A stretch of 15,905 nt of DNA from a bacterium (lineage in GTDB: Bacteria; CAIJMQ01; JAADFP01). The position numbers and the translations under genes are program-made. The DNA lies in contig JALUVB010000042.1 of assembly GCA_027021085.1 (NCBI GenBank), positions 1-15,905 of the forward strand, read 5' to 3'. The notes beneath the pieces are model-generated. The model was not told where the DNA came from, made no database searches, and worked only from the letters and a program-made list of their open reading frames with translations. How positions within the stretch are numbered: the stretch's first letter is position 1; each line of letters starts with the position of its first letter. Shown here piece after piece: positions 1-7,063 of this stretch.

Positions 1-242
1 TCTCCCCTCAGCCCTGTATACCCCCCGGCCCGTTCTATCTGCAATTCCGCCCCGGAAATCTTCCTGATGTAATCCCTGAATTCCTTCGCTGCATACTCTG
101 CCGTCCTTGTCGGCTGCTGAGCAATAACAATTTTTGCCCGGGGAATACCTTTCTCCACGATTACCATGGCTTCTGCGTTAACCAGCGAGAAACAGATAAC
201 TACAAAACTTATTATGAGTACTCCAATTAATCTATTCTTCAT
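1..242 (-). CDS. Secreted GH67N/DUF4838-like protein, N-terminal part (runs off window)
   Basis: Only the first 80 codons are present; the gene continues beyond base 1. The start is ATG at 242, with AAAGGAGGG nine bases upstream. Residues 1-25 form a signal peptide: basic MKNR, a hydrophobic stretch, and an Ala-Glu-Ala end. The mature part begins MVIVEKG and continues IPRAKIVIAQQPTR, then AAKEFRDYIRKISGAEL. This matches the N-terminal domain of alpha-glucuronidases and of DUF4838-type proteins, in which a short strand with a 'G.P.A.IV' pattern is followed by an 'AA.EF..Y..KISGA.L' helix. That domain is accessory, so the catalytic type cannot be told from this fragment. The gene follows the giant beta-helix gene by 25 bp and is very likely cotranscribed with it. 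Its 22-bp translation start region is identical to that of the upstream gene. Confidence 0.72.
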   Translation of the reverse strand, partial: MKNRLIGVLIISFVVICFSLVNAEAMVIVEKGIPRAKIVIAQQPTRTAEYAAKEFRDYIRKISGAELQIERAGGYTGLRG

Positions 243-259
243 CAAGATATCCCTCCTTT
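238..259 (-). repeat. Translation-start repeat, copy 1
   Basis: A 22-bp block covering the Shine-Dalgarno sequence (AAAGGAGGG), spacer ATATCTTG, the ATG and the next two bases is identical to 4958-4979. It drives translation of the GH67N/DUF4838-like gene. Flanking bases on both sides differ. Confidence 0.8.
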
Positions 260-267
260 ATTGTTAA

Positions 268-3200
268 TTATTCAGATGCCCCACTACGATAATGCTCATA
301 CACCTCATCTGCACTCAAAGCCCGCTTGTAAATCCTCACCTCATCAATAACTCCCTTGAATTGATGGAAACCACCGGAGGGAGTTCCGGCCCCTATAACC
401 ACATTATACGCACTGGATTCAGGAGTCTGCCCCGGCTCGTTGTTTACCTCTACACCGTTCAGGTAGATATGCTCTCTTGTCCCATCCAGCACTCCTACCA
501 CGTGATACCATCTCCCGGTTTCTGTTATTGAATCAGGCGGAGTAATTACGGAGCGCTGTAAGCCAGCAATATCGTAAATAAAGTAGGCTTTTTTATCCTC
601 AATCCGTATGGCATATCCTCCCACTTTCCACTGGTCATTAGCCACCAGAGACTGCCGGGAGATTATATCCTCGGGCTTAAACCAGACTTCCACTGTTAAC
701 GGCCCGGTAATATCCAGGCCACTCCCTTCCTCCACCTTTACATAATCGTCCACACCATCAAAGGCTAATCCCTTCCCTATCCTTCCTTCCACCCAGCTGC
801 TGGATGGATCCATGTTCTTGAGGGTAGCATGATTATGATACCCGGAAGAATCCTGTGCAGTACTGCCTTCCCCTTCTTCAAAACGCCATTTACCCCGGGT
901 ATCTGCTGCAAGATAATGCTCATAGACCTCATCAGCGCTCAGGGCCCGGTTGTAAATCCTCACCTCATCAATAACTCCCTTGAACTGATAGAAACCACCG
1001 GAGGGAGTTCCGGCCCCTATAACCACATTATACGCACTGGATTCAGGAGTCTGCCCCGGCTCGTTGTTTACCTCTACACCGTTCAGGTAGATATGCTCTC
1101 TTGTCCCATCCAGCACTCCTACCACGTGATACCATCTCCCGGTTTCCGTTATTGAATCAGGTGGTGTGATTACAGACTGTTGCGCACCTGCAATGTTATA
1201 AATAAAGTAGGCTCTTTTATTCCCTATCCTTACCGCATATCCCCCCACTTTCCACTGGTCATTAGCCACCAGAGATTGCCAGCTGTTTATATCCTCGGGC
1301 TTAAACCAGACTTCCACTGTTAACGGCCCGGTAATATCCAGGCCACTCCCTTCCTCCACCTTTATATAATCGTCCACACCATCAAAGGCTAATCCCTTCC
1401 CTATCCTTCCTTCTACCCAGCTGCTGGATGGATCCATGTTCTTGAGGGTACCATGGTTGCTGTTGGGTGAATTGTCCCTGGCTACAAGCCCTTCCCCTTC
1501 TTCAAAATGCCACCTCCCCACAGGCAGAGCTGTCTTTTGTTTAATCAGTATCTGCCCGCTTAAAGGCTCCAGAGTGATTGAGCTCCCTACATCGTTCCCG
1601 TAAAGGTCATCATATTTCTGGTCAAGTATTACTTCTTCATTGGAAACCCTGTCATAATTTATGAAAATTGAGGAGTAGTCAGCTAAGTTATTAGCATAAG
1701 TTTCCACCTCATAAAGAGTAATATTGTCCAGCCAGAAGGTTGTATCCAGTGAGTTGAACTTAAACTCTAACCGGGCATCCGGCTCATTATCAGAAGCCTT
1801 CAGGATGAGAGCATATTCCTGCCTCTCCGGTTTCATGTCTACCGTCTCGGTTTCACTTAAGTAAGTGTAAGGAGATACATTGCTCCGCAGGGATACTTTC
1901 AGGGTATCTTCCTTGTAAGAATAAACACTGAAAGATATGCGGTAGTATTTATCCTTTTCAACCGGAAAACGGTAATAAACAAGACCTACATCCGACTGGG
2001 AATTATCATTTGAATACACCTTTAAAGCATTCCCATCCAGAGGAGAATTCTCGTCTATTGATATTTCAGTAGTGGAGGGCCAGGGCGTCCAGCCGGCAGT
2101 GGTGGGACTATCGAATTTACCATTCTCAATAAAATCAACCCCTCGATAAACCGTCTCATAGGGCTCAAAAGTGAAAAAGTTATCCAGGCTTTCTGAATAA
2201 ATATCTTCACCGGAATAAGCCTGCCATTCCGAAAGATGAAGCAGTTCTGTAACCCAACCATCTGCCACATATTTTCGTTTAAAGGCATAATTATTCAATG
2301 GCTGGGCATAGTAATTATATTCATAGTCCGCATACTCATCTATATTACCCAGCGAACTGGCATGTTCACTTACAGCAGCATCAGCAAAAGGAGCAGTGTA
2401 AAAGGTATTGTTTTCCACAATATTGCCGGAAATATCACCGGATGAAATCCGGAGAGCAGCTTTTCTGGCAGAATACACTAAATTTCCTCTTACAGTATTA
2501 TTGGAGGCATCATGCAGAAAAATACCCCAGGAGGCATTCCGTACAGTATTATCAGTAACAGTTACATCGCGGGAACGGTCATCCAGGTAAATACCCACAG
2601 CCTCTGAGGCTATAGTATCATCTTCCGGCCGGCCGTCCGCATTACCTATAACGTCTTCCACAATATTGTTACTAATGGTATCCCTATGGATAAATTGCCC
2701 ATAAATACCACCCCCGTCATCCAGGGTCAAACAGGTGCGTTTTACAATGTTACCCGTTATTAAATTATTCGAATCCGGACTATCCTCATATCCGCCTATG
2801 CGGATACCTATATAACCTATATCATATACTAAATTATCCTGAATAATTCCTTCCGAACCATTCCAGTACCAGATACCTTCGTTAGCGCAGTTAAACACTT
2901 CATTCCCGATGATTTTGGACAGGTAAGGACTCCTCAGAACAATGGCCCCGTCCTGTCCGTATCCTTGATATATATTCCATACCTTATTATTTTCCACGCT
3001 AATCTCACTACCGTTGCATAATCTTATCCCCTGCAACCCAATATTAGAAATATCGTTATTCACAATCTCTATATTGCTCGGCTTAGCCACATCTGAGAAA
3101 ACTATCCCGTACTGGGAAAAATTACGAATATCCAGATCTTCTATCCGCACATATTCAATACTTCTCTCACTGCTAAAACAGCTTGCTATGGTAGATACTT

Positions 3201-4962
3201 CCACTTTCTCTGTGTTAAGGTCTGTCCCAGCAGGCGGCCAGAAGTATAATTTGTCTGTACTTTCATCATAGTACCACTCTCCCGGCGAGTCCAGTTCCTC
3301 AAACTTGTTCTCCAGGTAATATCCCCAGCCTTCCCGGTTGCTAGAGGCAGTCTCACTATCTAATGTAATCAGACCATCATTTTTTATATAATCAATAACT
3401 TTCTTTTTCTCAATTCTCCAGGCCCAGGTGCGCATATATATATCAGCTCCATTCCAGTAATCATCCGGCTGGGTTAAATCATAGTCAACCACCTGGTTTG
3501 CCGGACTGTCCGCGTCTATGGTTAAATACCCCCTATTGGGATAACGCGCCAGGGTCTGCCTTTCCCCATTCAAAAACAACTGCGTAATTTTCTCTCCTAC
3601 TCCCGAAGCTACATAGATATTACTATCATATGCTGTCCATCCGGTTATTACCCTCGCACCGTTGATGATGGGTTTCGCTCCCTCCCCATACGCTCCAAAG
3701 GTAACCAACCTATCAGGAGCACCGAAAAAGTTTGTAATGCTACCATGCCACTCCCCCCCTCTCTTGAACAAAACCGTGGCACCCGGGCCAATATCATATT
3801 CGTTCAGCTTATCCAGGGTCCGCCAGGCAGTAGCCTCTGTAAGGCCGTCATTAGCATCATCTCCTCCCTCCGAATCAAGATAGACGGTCCCCAGTATTGT
3901 AGGCTTGCTCAAATTAAACATTGATACTTTATCCACACAAAGTTTCCCGCTATCGGTAGTAAACGTTATGAGAAATCTGGCATCTTCATCTGAGCCATTG
4001 CTTATTGCAGTAAATTCGTAGGGAGCCCACTTGGAAGTTATATTAAAACTCCGGGAGAAGTAGGTTGTATAGGGACTTGTATTTTTTCTTACCTTGACCA
4101 CAACTTCATTGCTGAGATTACCTTTCATCCATAAACGGATCTTATACTCGTCCCCCGCATTGACAGGAATACCGGTTTGGTAGAACTCTACGGTCCCACT
4201 CTCTGAGCTTGTGCGTTCTATTTCCTGGGCATTAACACCTTCATAGGGTGTACTACAATTTGTATAAATGTCTGCTCCCCAGGATAGCCATGAATAAGCT
4301 ATCCCGTTCCAGGATCTAAATCCCTGCTCAAAATCTCCGTTGATAAGTAAATTTAAACTCGTGGGAATGACCGAAACCTCCAGGTATGGATGCTTAGCAG
4401 TATCAGGATTTTCCTTGCTGTAGAAAGATACCAGGCGGTTGGCATCTGAGGGCTCATCGATTGTAGCCTGTTTCAGGCCCAGGCTGAGAACATCATCCTC
4501 CGCATTATTATTGCTCTCTACCAGCGACGTAACATCCCAGCTATACCAGCCGGCCTGGCTGATAAGCTTCTTTTCGCTGTACGAAGCATCCATCGGCGGC
4601 TCATTGATACCTGTTAACGTTTCTTCATCCCAGTTATCATCGCTAACCCCATATACTCCCAGATCTACCGGAGTGCCATCACTCAGACTACCAGAGAGCA
4701 TATGCAATGTTGCCGAGCTAATAATCCATCCATCCGGGATACTACTTAGAGAAAACTTGAGATACCCAAACATCTGCGTCTGCTTCCACTTTTCCCACCC
4801 CACTTTAAACCAGGTAGCCGTGCCTCCCGTCAAATCATATCCATCGTAAATTCCGGCATCGTCCGAAGGTTCAATGGTATAGATGTCTGCCTGAACTAAC
4901 CCACCAGTACTTACCAGCAAAATCACAGCAAAAAACAACCCCATCATAATACCTTTTTTCAT
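268..4962 (-). CDS. Giant secreted beta-helix protein with CBM96, CBM4/9-like and tandem LamG domains
   Basis: 1564 residues from ATG 4962; an upstream in-frame start at 5055 is rejected because ATG 4962 has AAAGGAGGG at good spacing and opens a clean signal peptide (residues 1-25, cut near VQA/DIYT). Domains in order: 26-200 DNRLRE/CBM96-like beta domain; 204-350 CBM4/9-like jelly roll (NLLINGDFEQG ... LCVDKVSMF); 358-590 beta-helix entry region (VYLDSEGGDDANDGLTEATAW, later LNGERQTLARYPN); 600-870 about nine parallel beta-helix coils with asparagine-ladder NN/GN turns; 940-1085 a second CBM4/9-like module; 1090-1145 small beta domain; 1149-1356 and 1357-1564 two near-identical LamG/concanavalin-like modules. 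The beta-helix plus binding modules fits an extracellular polysaccharide lyase or hydrolase (GH141- or PL-like), but the catalytic family and residues cannot be assigned by eye. No C-terminal anchor is seen. The gene lies between the prepilin and GH67N-like genes in the LacI-controlled operon. Confidence 0.85.
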   Translation of the reverse strand: MKKGIMMGLFFAVILLVSTGGLVQADIYTIEPSDDAGIYDGYDLTGGTATWFKVGWEKWKQTQMFGYLKFSLSSIPDGWIISSATLHMLSGSLSDGTPVDLGVYGVSDDNWDEETLTGINEPPMDASYSEKKLISQAGWYSWDVTSLVESNNNAEDDVLSLGLKQATIDEPSDANRLVSFYSKENPDTAKHPYLEVSVIPTSLNLLINGDFEQGFRSWNGIAYSWLSWGADIYTNCSTPYEGVNAQEIERTSSESGTVEFYQTGIPVNAGDEYKIRLWMKGNLSNEVVVKVRKNTSPYTTYFSRSFNITSKWAPYEFTAISNGSDEDARFLITFTTDSGKLCVDKVSMFNLSKPTILGTVYLDSEGGDDANDGLTEATAWRTLDKLNEYDIGPGATVLFKRGGEWHGSITNFFGAPDRLVTFGAYGEGAKPIINGARVITGWTAYDSNIYVASGVGEKITQLFLNGERQTLARYPNRGYLTIDADSPANQVVDYDLTQPDDYWNGADIYMRTWAWRIEKKKVIDYIKNDGLITLDSETASSNREGWGYYLENKFEELDSPGEWYYDESTDKLYFWPPAGTDLNTEKVEVSTIASCFSSERSIEYVRIEDLDIRNFSQYGIVFSDVAKPSNIEIVNNDISNIGLQGIRLCNGSEISVENNKVWNIYQGYGQDGAIVLRSPYLSKIIGNEVFNCANEGIWYWNGSEGIIQDNLVYDIGYIGIRIGGYEDSPDSNNLITGNIVKRTCLTLDDGGGIYGQFIHRDTISNNIVEDVIGNADGRPEDDTIASEAVGIYLDDRSRDVTVTDNTVRNASWGIFLHDASNNTVRGNLVYSARKAALRISSGDISGNIVENNTFYTAPFADAAVSEHASSLGNIDEYADYEYNYYAQPLNNYAFKRKYVADGWVTELLHLSEWQAYSGEDIYSESLDNFFTFEPYETVYRGVDFIENGKFDSPTTAGWTPWPSTTEISIDENSPLDGNALKVYSNDNSQSDVGLVYYRFPVEKDKYYRISFSVYSYKEDTLKVSLRSNVSPYTYLSETETVDMKPERQEYALILKASDNEPDARLEFKFNSLDTTFWLDNITLYEVETYANNLADYSSIFINYDRVSNEEVILDQKYDDLYGNDVGSSITLEPLSGQILIKQKTALPVGRWHFEEGEGLVARDNSPNSNHGTLKNMDPSSSWVEGRIGKGLAFDGVDDYIKVEEGSGLDITGPLTVEVWFKPEDINSWQSLVANDQWKVGGYAVRIGNKRAYFIYNIAGAQQSVITPPDSITETGRWYHVVGVLDGTREHIYLNGVEVNNEPGQTPESSAYNVVIGAGTPSGGFYQFKGVIDEVRIYNRALSADEVYEHYLAADTRGKWRFEEGEGSTAQDSSGYHNHATLKNMDPSSSWVEGRIGKGLAFDGVDDYVKVEEGSGLDITGPLTVEVWFKPEDIISRQSLVANDQWKVGGYAIRIEDKKAYFIYDIAGLQRSVITPPDSITETGRWYHVVGVLDGTREHIYLNGVEVNNEPGQTPESSAYNVVIGAGTPSGGFHQFKGVIDEVRIYKRALSADEVYEHYRSGASE
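291..888 (-). repeat. LamG tandem repeat, C-terminal copy
   Basis: This is the downstream copy of an in-frame direct repeat with an exact period of 624 bp (208 codons); the other copy is 915-1512. Bases 367-522 are identical to 991-1146 (156 bp), and 663-740, 742-789 and 791-826 are also identical to the other copy. The patch 523-662 is clearly more divergent. Confidence 0.95.
915..1512 (-). repeat. LamG tandem repeat, N-terminal copy
   Basis: This copy encodes residues from about 1149 of the giant protein (GRWHFEEGEG ...), with the motifs FDGVDDYIKV, VEVWFKP, GRWYHVVGVLDG and GVIDEVRIYNRAL typical of LamG/Laminin_G_3 modules. It is repeated 624 bp away. Confidence 0.95.
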
Positions 4963-4979
4963 CAAGATATCCCTCCTTT
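4958..4979 (-). repeat. Translation-start repeat, copy 2
   Basis: Identical over 22 bp to 238-259 and located at the start codon of the giant beta-helix gene. It fixes the start at ATG 4962. Confidence 0.8.
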
Positions 4980-5009
4980 TTCCTCTCCAAGATTTTTGCC
5001 CAATTATGA

Positions 5010-5042
5010 ATCTTCCCCGCAGTTTGTTGCTGCGGGGAAGAT
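5010..5042 (-). terminator. Strong 13-bp hairpin between prepilin and giant gene
   Basis: Bases 5010-5022 pair perfectly with 5030-5042 (core CTTCCCCGCAG / CTGCGGGGAAG) around a 7-base loop. It sits 45 bp after the prepilin stop and 48 bp before the giant gene's ATG. On the minus strand the stem is followed by TTCATAATTGGG, not a run of T. It is therefore a poor intrinsic terminator and may instead be an mRNA stabiliser, a processing site or a partial attenuator. The hairpin is certain; its role is inferred. Confidence 0.55.
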
Positions 5043-5086
5043 ATTTACTCCTCAATTTCCCTCTCTCTGGCTATAATCTACATTCT

Positions 5087-5839
5087 CTACCTGATTCTCC
5101 ACGGGCCCGAATCCCAGTGCGACTGTCCCACATAAGGATCCCAGATAGTGGCCTTATCCATAGGCTTTACATGACCATCACAGAAAAGAATGTTCACCAT
5201 CCCATTATGGCGGAAGTCTATGTTCATAAGCACAGGGTTAGGATCATTTAGACCATAAATCCCGTAGTCGGGATAATTGGGCATAAAATGGGTATCTGCT
5301 ATCAAAACCTGCTCAGAAGGGGCAACTATCTGGGCTTCCCTGCGATATCCGGAATAACCACTTCCTGAATCGAGCCCTCCTACAGCACGCTGGTACATCC
5401 CGTAAGCAGAATACACGGCATAAAACCTCTTTCCATCGTTGAGTGTAGTATTTTTATTTAAAGCCGGGTCCCAGAAAACACCCCCTACCCTGACAGTGTC
5501 AAACCGGCCAGCCCCATAATTGGGCGCTAAATCGCCCACGTAGGACTTCAACATGGTTACCCAGGTATAGTCATGCACAAGGTCATGCTGAGGATTATCC
5601 CAGTAACCCGAGGTTTTTAGCGGGAGATACCCATGGTAGTCGGTAATGTACATCCGCCAGCCCAGCCCTATTTGCTTCAGGTTGTTCATACAGACCGCCT
5701 GCCTGGCTTGTGCCCTGGCTCTCTGCAAGGCAGGCAGCAGCATGGCAGCCAGTATCGCTATTATTGCGATAACCACCAGGAGCTCTATCAGCGTGAAAGC
5801 TCCTTTTGCTCCCCACAACTTACGAATCTTACCCATCAT
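5087..5839 (-). CDS. DUF1559-type prepilin with H-X9-DG C-terminal motif
   Basis: 250 residues. The N-terminus is a type IV prepilin signal: basic leader ([11 protein letters not shown]), then [24 protein letters not shown] at 15-38 with Glu at +5 of the mature protein. The residue before the predicted cut is Ala rather than the usual Gly. The rest is a pseudopilin globular domain (NNLKQIGLG ... at 52-60) ending in the H-X9-DG motif: His211, nine residues, Asp221-Gly222 ([16 protein letters not shown]). This family is abundant in Planctomycetes, Lentisphaerae and related phyla; individual functions are mostly unknown, but they are thought to be processed by a prepilin peptidase and shown at the envelope. 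Start ATG 5839 has GGAGGTG six bases upstream and overlaps (ATGA) the end of a 25-codon ORF. It lies 132 bp after GH130 and before the secreted beta-helix gene, so it may help display or export that enzyme (inference). Confidence 0.93.
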   Translation of the reverse strand: MMGKIRKLWGAKGAFTLIELLVVIAIIAILAAMLLPALQRARAQARQAVCMNNLKQIGLGWRMYITDYHGYLPLKTSGYWDNPQHDLVHDYTWVTMLKSYVGDLAPNYGAGRFDTVRVGGVFWDPALNKNTTLNDGKRFYAVYSAYGMYQRAVGGLDSGSGYSGYRREAQIVAPSEQVLIADTHFMPNYPDYGIYGLNDPNPVLMNIDFRHNGMVNILFCDGHVKPMDKATIWDPYVGQSHWDSGPWRIR

Positions 5840-5930
5840 CTCGCACCTCCTTTTTTCCTTCCCGATGTGTATCGGGATAGAAACCAGTTTTGCCTAACAA
5901 GTGCATACCTCATAACCCACTTTTTGCCAT
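5836..5930 (-). other. Two tiny overlapping leader ORFs before the prepilin gene
   Basis: An ideal Shine-Dalgarno (AAGGAGG, six-base spacer) precedes ATG 5930, opening a six-codon ORF (MAKSGL, stop at 5910). Its stop overlaps (ATGA) the ATG at 5913 of a 25-codon [23 protein letters not shown] and five more residues, whose own stop overlaps (ATGA) the prepilin ATG at 5839. The chain could couple prepilin translation to a leader, or be a relic of a lost gene, or be chance. The strong ribosome site is the solid part. Confidence 0.3.
5860..5877. repeat. 7-bp inverted repeat upstream of the prepilin gene
   Basis: TCCCGAT and ATCGGGA arms flank a GTGT loop. It lies 10 bp upstream of the prepilin Shine-Dalgarno sequence (5845-5850) and inside the 25-codon leader ORF. 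It could be an operator or a small mRNA hairpin next to the ribosome site. Confidence 0.4.
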
Positions 5931-5971
5931 TCCTCACCTCCTTATCCTGACTTCTATATTTACTTACCATT

Positions 5972-6958
5972 TCATCTAACATTATTTACGCAGAGACTTA
6001 TCAAATCATCCACCCTCGCCGTGGCTAAACAGACGCATTGGTCTGAAGCTCCATAGTAAATTCTTATTGTTTCCCCATAATCATCAAGAACAGCTCCTCC
6101 CGCAAACACCACGTTACCCACATCACCACTGCGCTCGTAGGGTTCTTCCGGAGATAAAATGTAGGGCATCGCCCGGCCAATAATTCTTGCAGGGTCGTTT
6201 AAATCAAGCAAAACGCACCCCAGCCTGTAAATATCCCCTGCTACTGTCTTGCGTACCCCATGATAAATCTCCAGCCACCCTCTTTCCGTTTTTATGGGAG
6301 GAGCTCCAGGCCCGATTTTGTTGCAATCCCAGTGCACGGGACGAGGCCCCATGACAAATTGATGCTTCCCCCAGTAAACAAGGTCCGGAGAATAGGAAAT
6401 CCATATACCCGGGGCAGTGTTAATCTCTCCCATGGGCCTATCAAGTCGCACATACTCTCCATTTATCAACTCGGGAAACAGGACAACATTACGATTGTCG
6501 GGTTCTGCTATCAGCGAGATTCTTTCAAAAGAGATAAAATCATAAGTCCTGGCAACAACCGGATGCACACCCAGCTCACTGTAAGCAGCATAAACAAGAT
6601 AATATGCTTCTCCAATTTTGCTCACCCTGGGATCAGAGAGTCCATAAACTTCATAGCGAGCAAAAGGTTCTTCCGTACTCGGAAGTAAAATCGGCTCGGG
6701 ATATATCTCAAAATGGACACCGTCTTTACTCCGGGCCAGCCCCAGGGCAGAAAATCCCACCTTATTTTCTACCCTGAAAACAAGTATTGTTTCTTCTCCA
6801 TACATGACAGCAGCAGGATTAAAAATTGAATTGCAGGAATAGGGAGTATCTTTAGCAGTCAGGATAGGATTCTCCGGGCATCTCTGCACAATATTCCCGC
6901 TGTCTTCCATCGGATAACGGATATCACTATTAAAATTTCCCGTTATAATCTGCTCCAT
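5972..6958 (-). CDS. GH130 family mannoside phosphorylase or mannosidase
   Basis: 328 residues, the usual length for the family, no signal peptide, so cytoplasmic. It shows the five-bladed propeller signature of GH130: NPILTAKD then NSIFNPAAV (30-51), a FRVEN strand (61-65), YGLSDPRV with the expected catalytic Asp109, NRNVVLFPE (155-162), KIGPGAPPI and LEIYHGV (214-235), YRLGCVLLDL, and NVVF...IRIYYGASD near the end. Family members act on beta-mannosides, commonly by phosphorolysis to give mannose 1-phosphate, for example from Man-beta-1,4-GlcNAc. Arg156, Asn157 and Lys214 sit where phosphate contacts are expected, but RLDRP (171-175) carries Asp where I recall phosphorylases having His (RLHRP). 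Phosphorolysis and hydrolysis cannot be separated here. The ribosome site is weak. It is the first gene after the predicted LacI-controlled promoter at 7005-7047 and so probably leads the operon. Confidence 0.92.
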   Translation of the reverse strand: MEQIITGNFNSDIRYPMEDSGNIVQRCPENPILTAKDTPYSCNSIFNPAAVMYGEETILVFRVENKVGFSALGLARSKDGVHFEIYPEPILLPSTEEPFARYEVYGLSDPRVSKIGEAYYLVYAAYSELGVHPVVARTYDFISFERISLIAEPDNRNVVLFPELINGEYVRLDRPMGEINTAPGIWISYSPDLVYWGKHQFVMGPRPVHWDCNKIGPGAPPIKTERGWLEIYHGVRKTVAGDIYRLGCVLLDLNDPARIIGRAMPYILSPEEPYERSGDVGNVVFAGGAVLDDYGETIRIYYGASDQCVCLATARVDDLISLCVNNVR

Positions 6959-7004
6959 CTTTTCTCTACCACCGCTTTATGCTTCAATTTTATGTAATTA
7001 TTTC

Positions 7005-7047
7005 TGCAATCGTTTACAGTTTAACATGACAAAACTACTTTTGTCAA
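7005..7047 (-). promoter_or_regulatory. GH130 operon promoter with LacI-type operator
   Basis: On the minus strand: -35 TTGACA (7047-7042), 18-bp spacer, -10 TAAACT (7023-7018), then operator TGTAAACGATTGCA (7018-7005), whose first T is the last base of the -10. The operator is a pseudo-palindrome around a central CG (five of seven pairs), as bound by LacI-family dimers, and would cover the start of transcription. A perfect 8-bp inverted repeat (TGACAAAA / TTTTGTCA, 7027-7046) overlaps the -35 and spacer and could be a second protein site. The matching copy at 8124-8166 makes this assignment strong. Confidence 0.75.
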
Positions 7048-7063
7048 GTCTTTTTCTCATTTT

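Noticed and set aside
829-1155. Plus-strand ORFs of 79 and 108 codons over the LamG repeats with near-identical C-terminal parts
   Set aside because: They look conserved only because they are the antisense of the duplicated LamG coding sequence.
4439-4849. 136-codon plus-strand ORF
   Set aside because: It lies opposite well-supported coding sequence of the giant protein (CBM96-like domain), has low-complexity composition and no ribosome site, so it is a shadow.
4963-5055. Upstream start extending the giant protein by 31 residues
   Set aside because: The extension runs through the intergenic hairpin and the Shine-Dalgarno of ATG 4962, and would bury the signal peptide.
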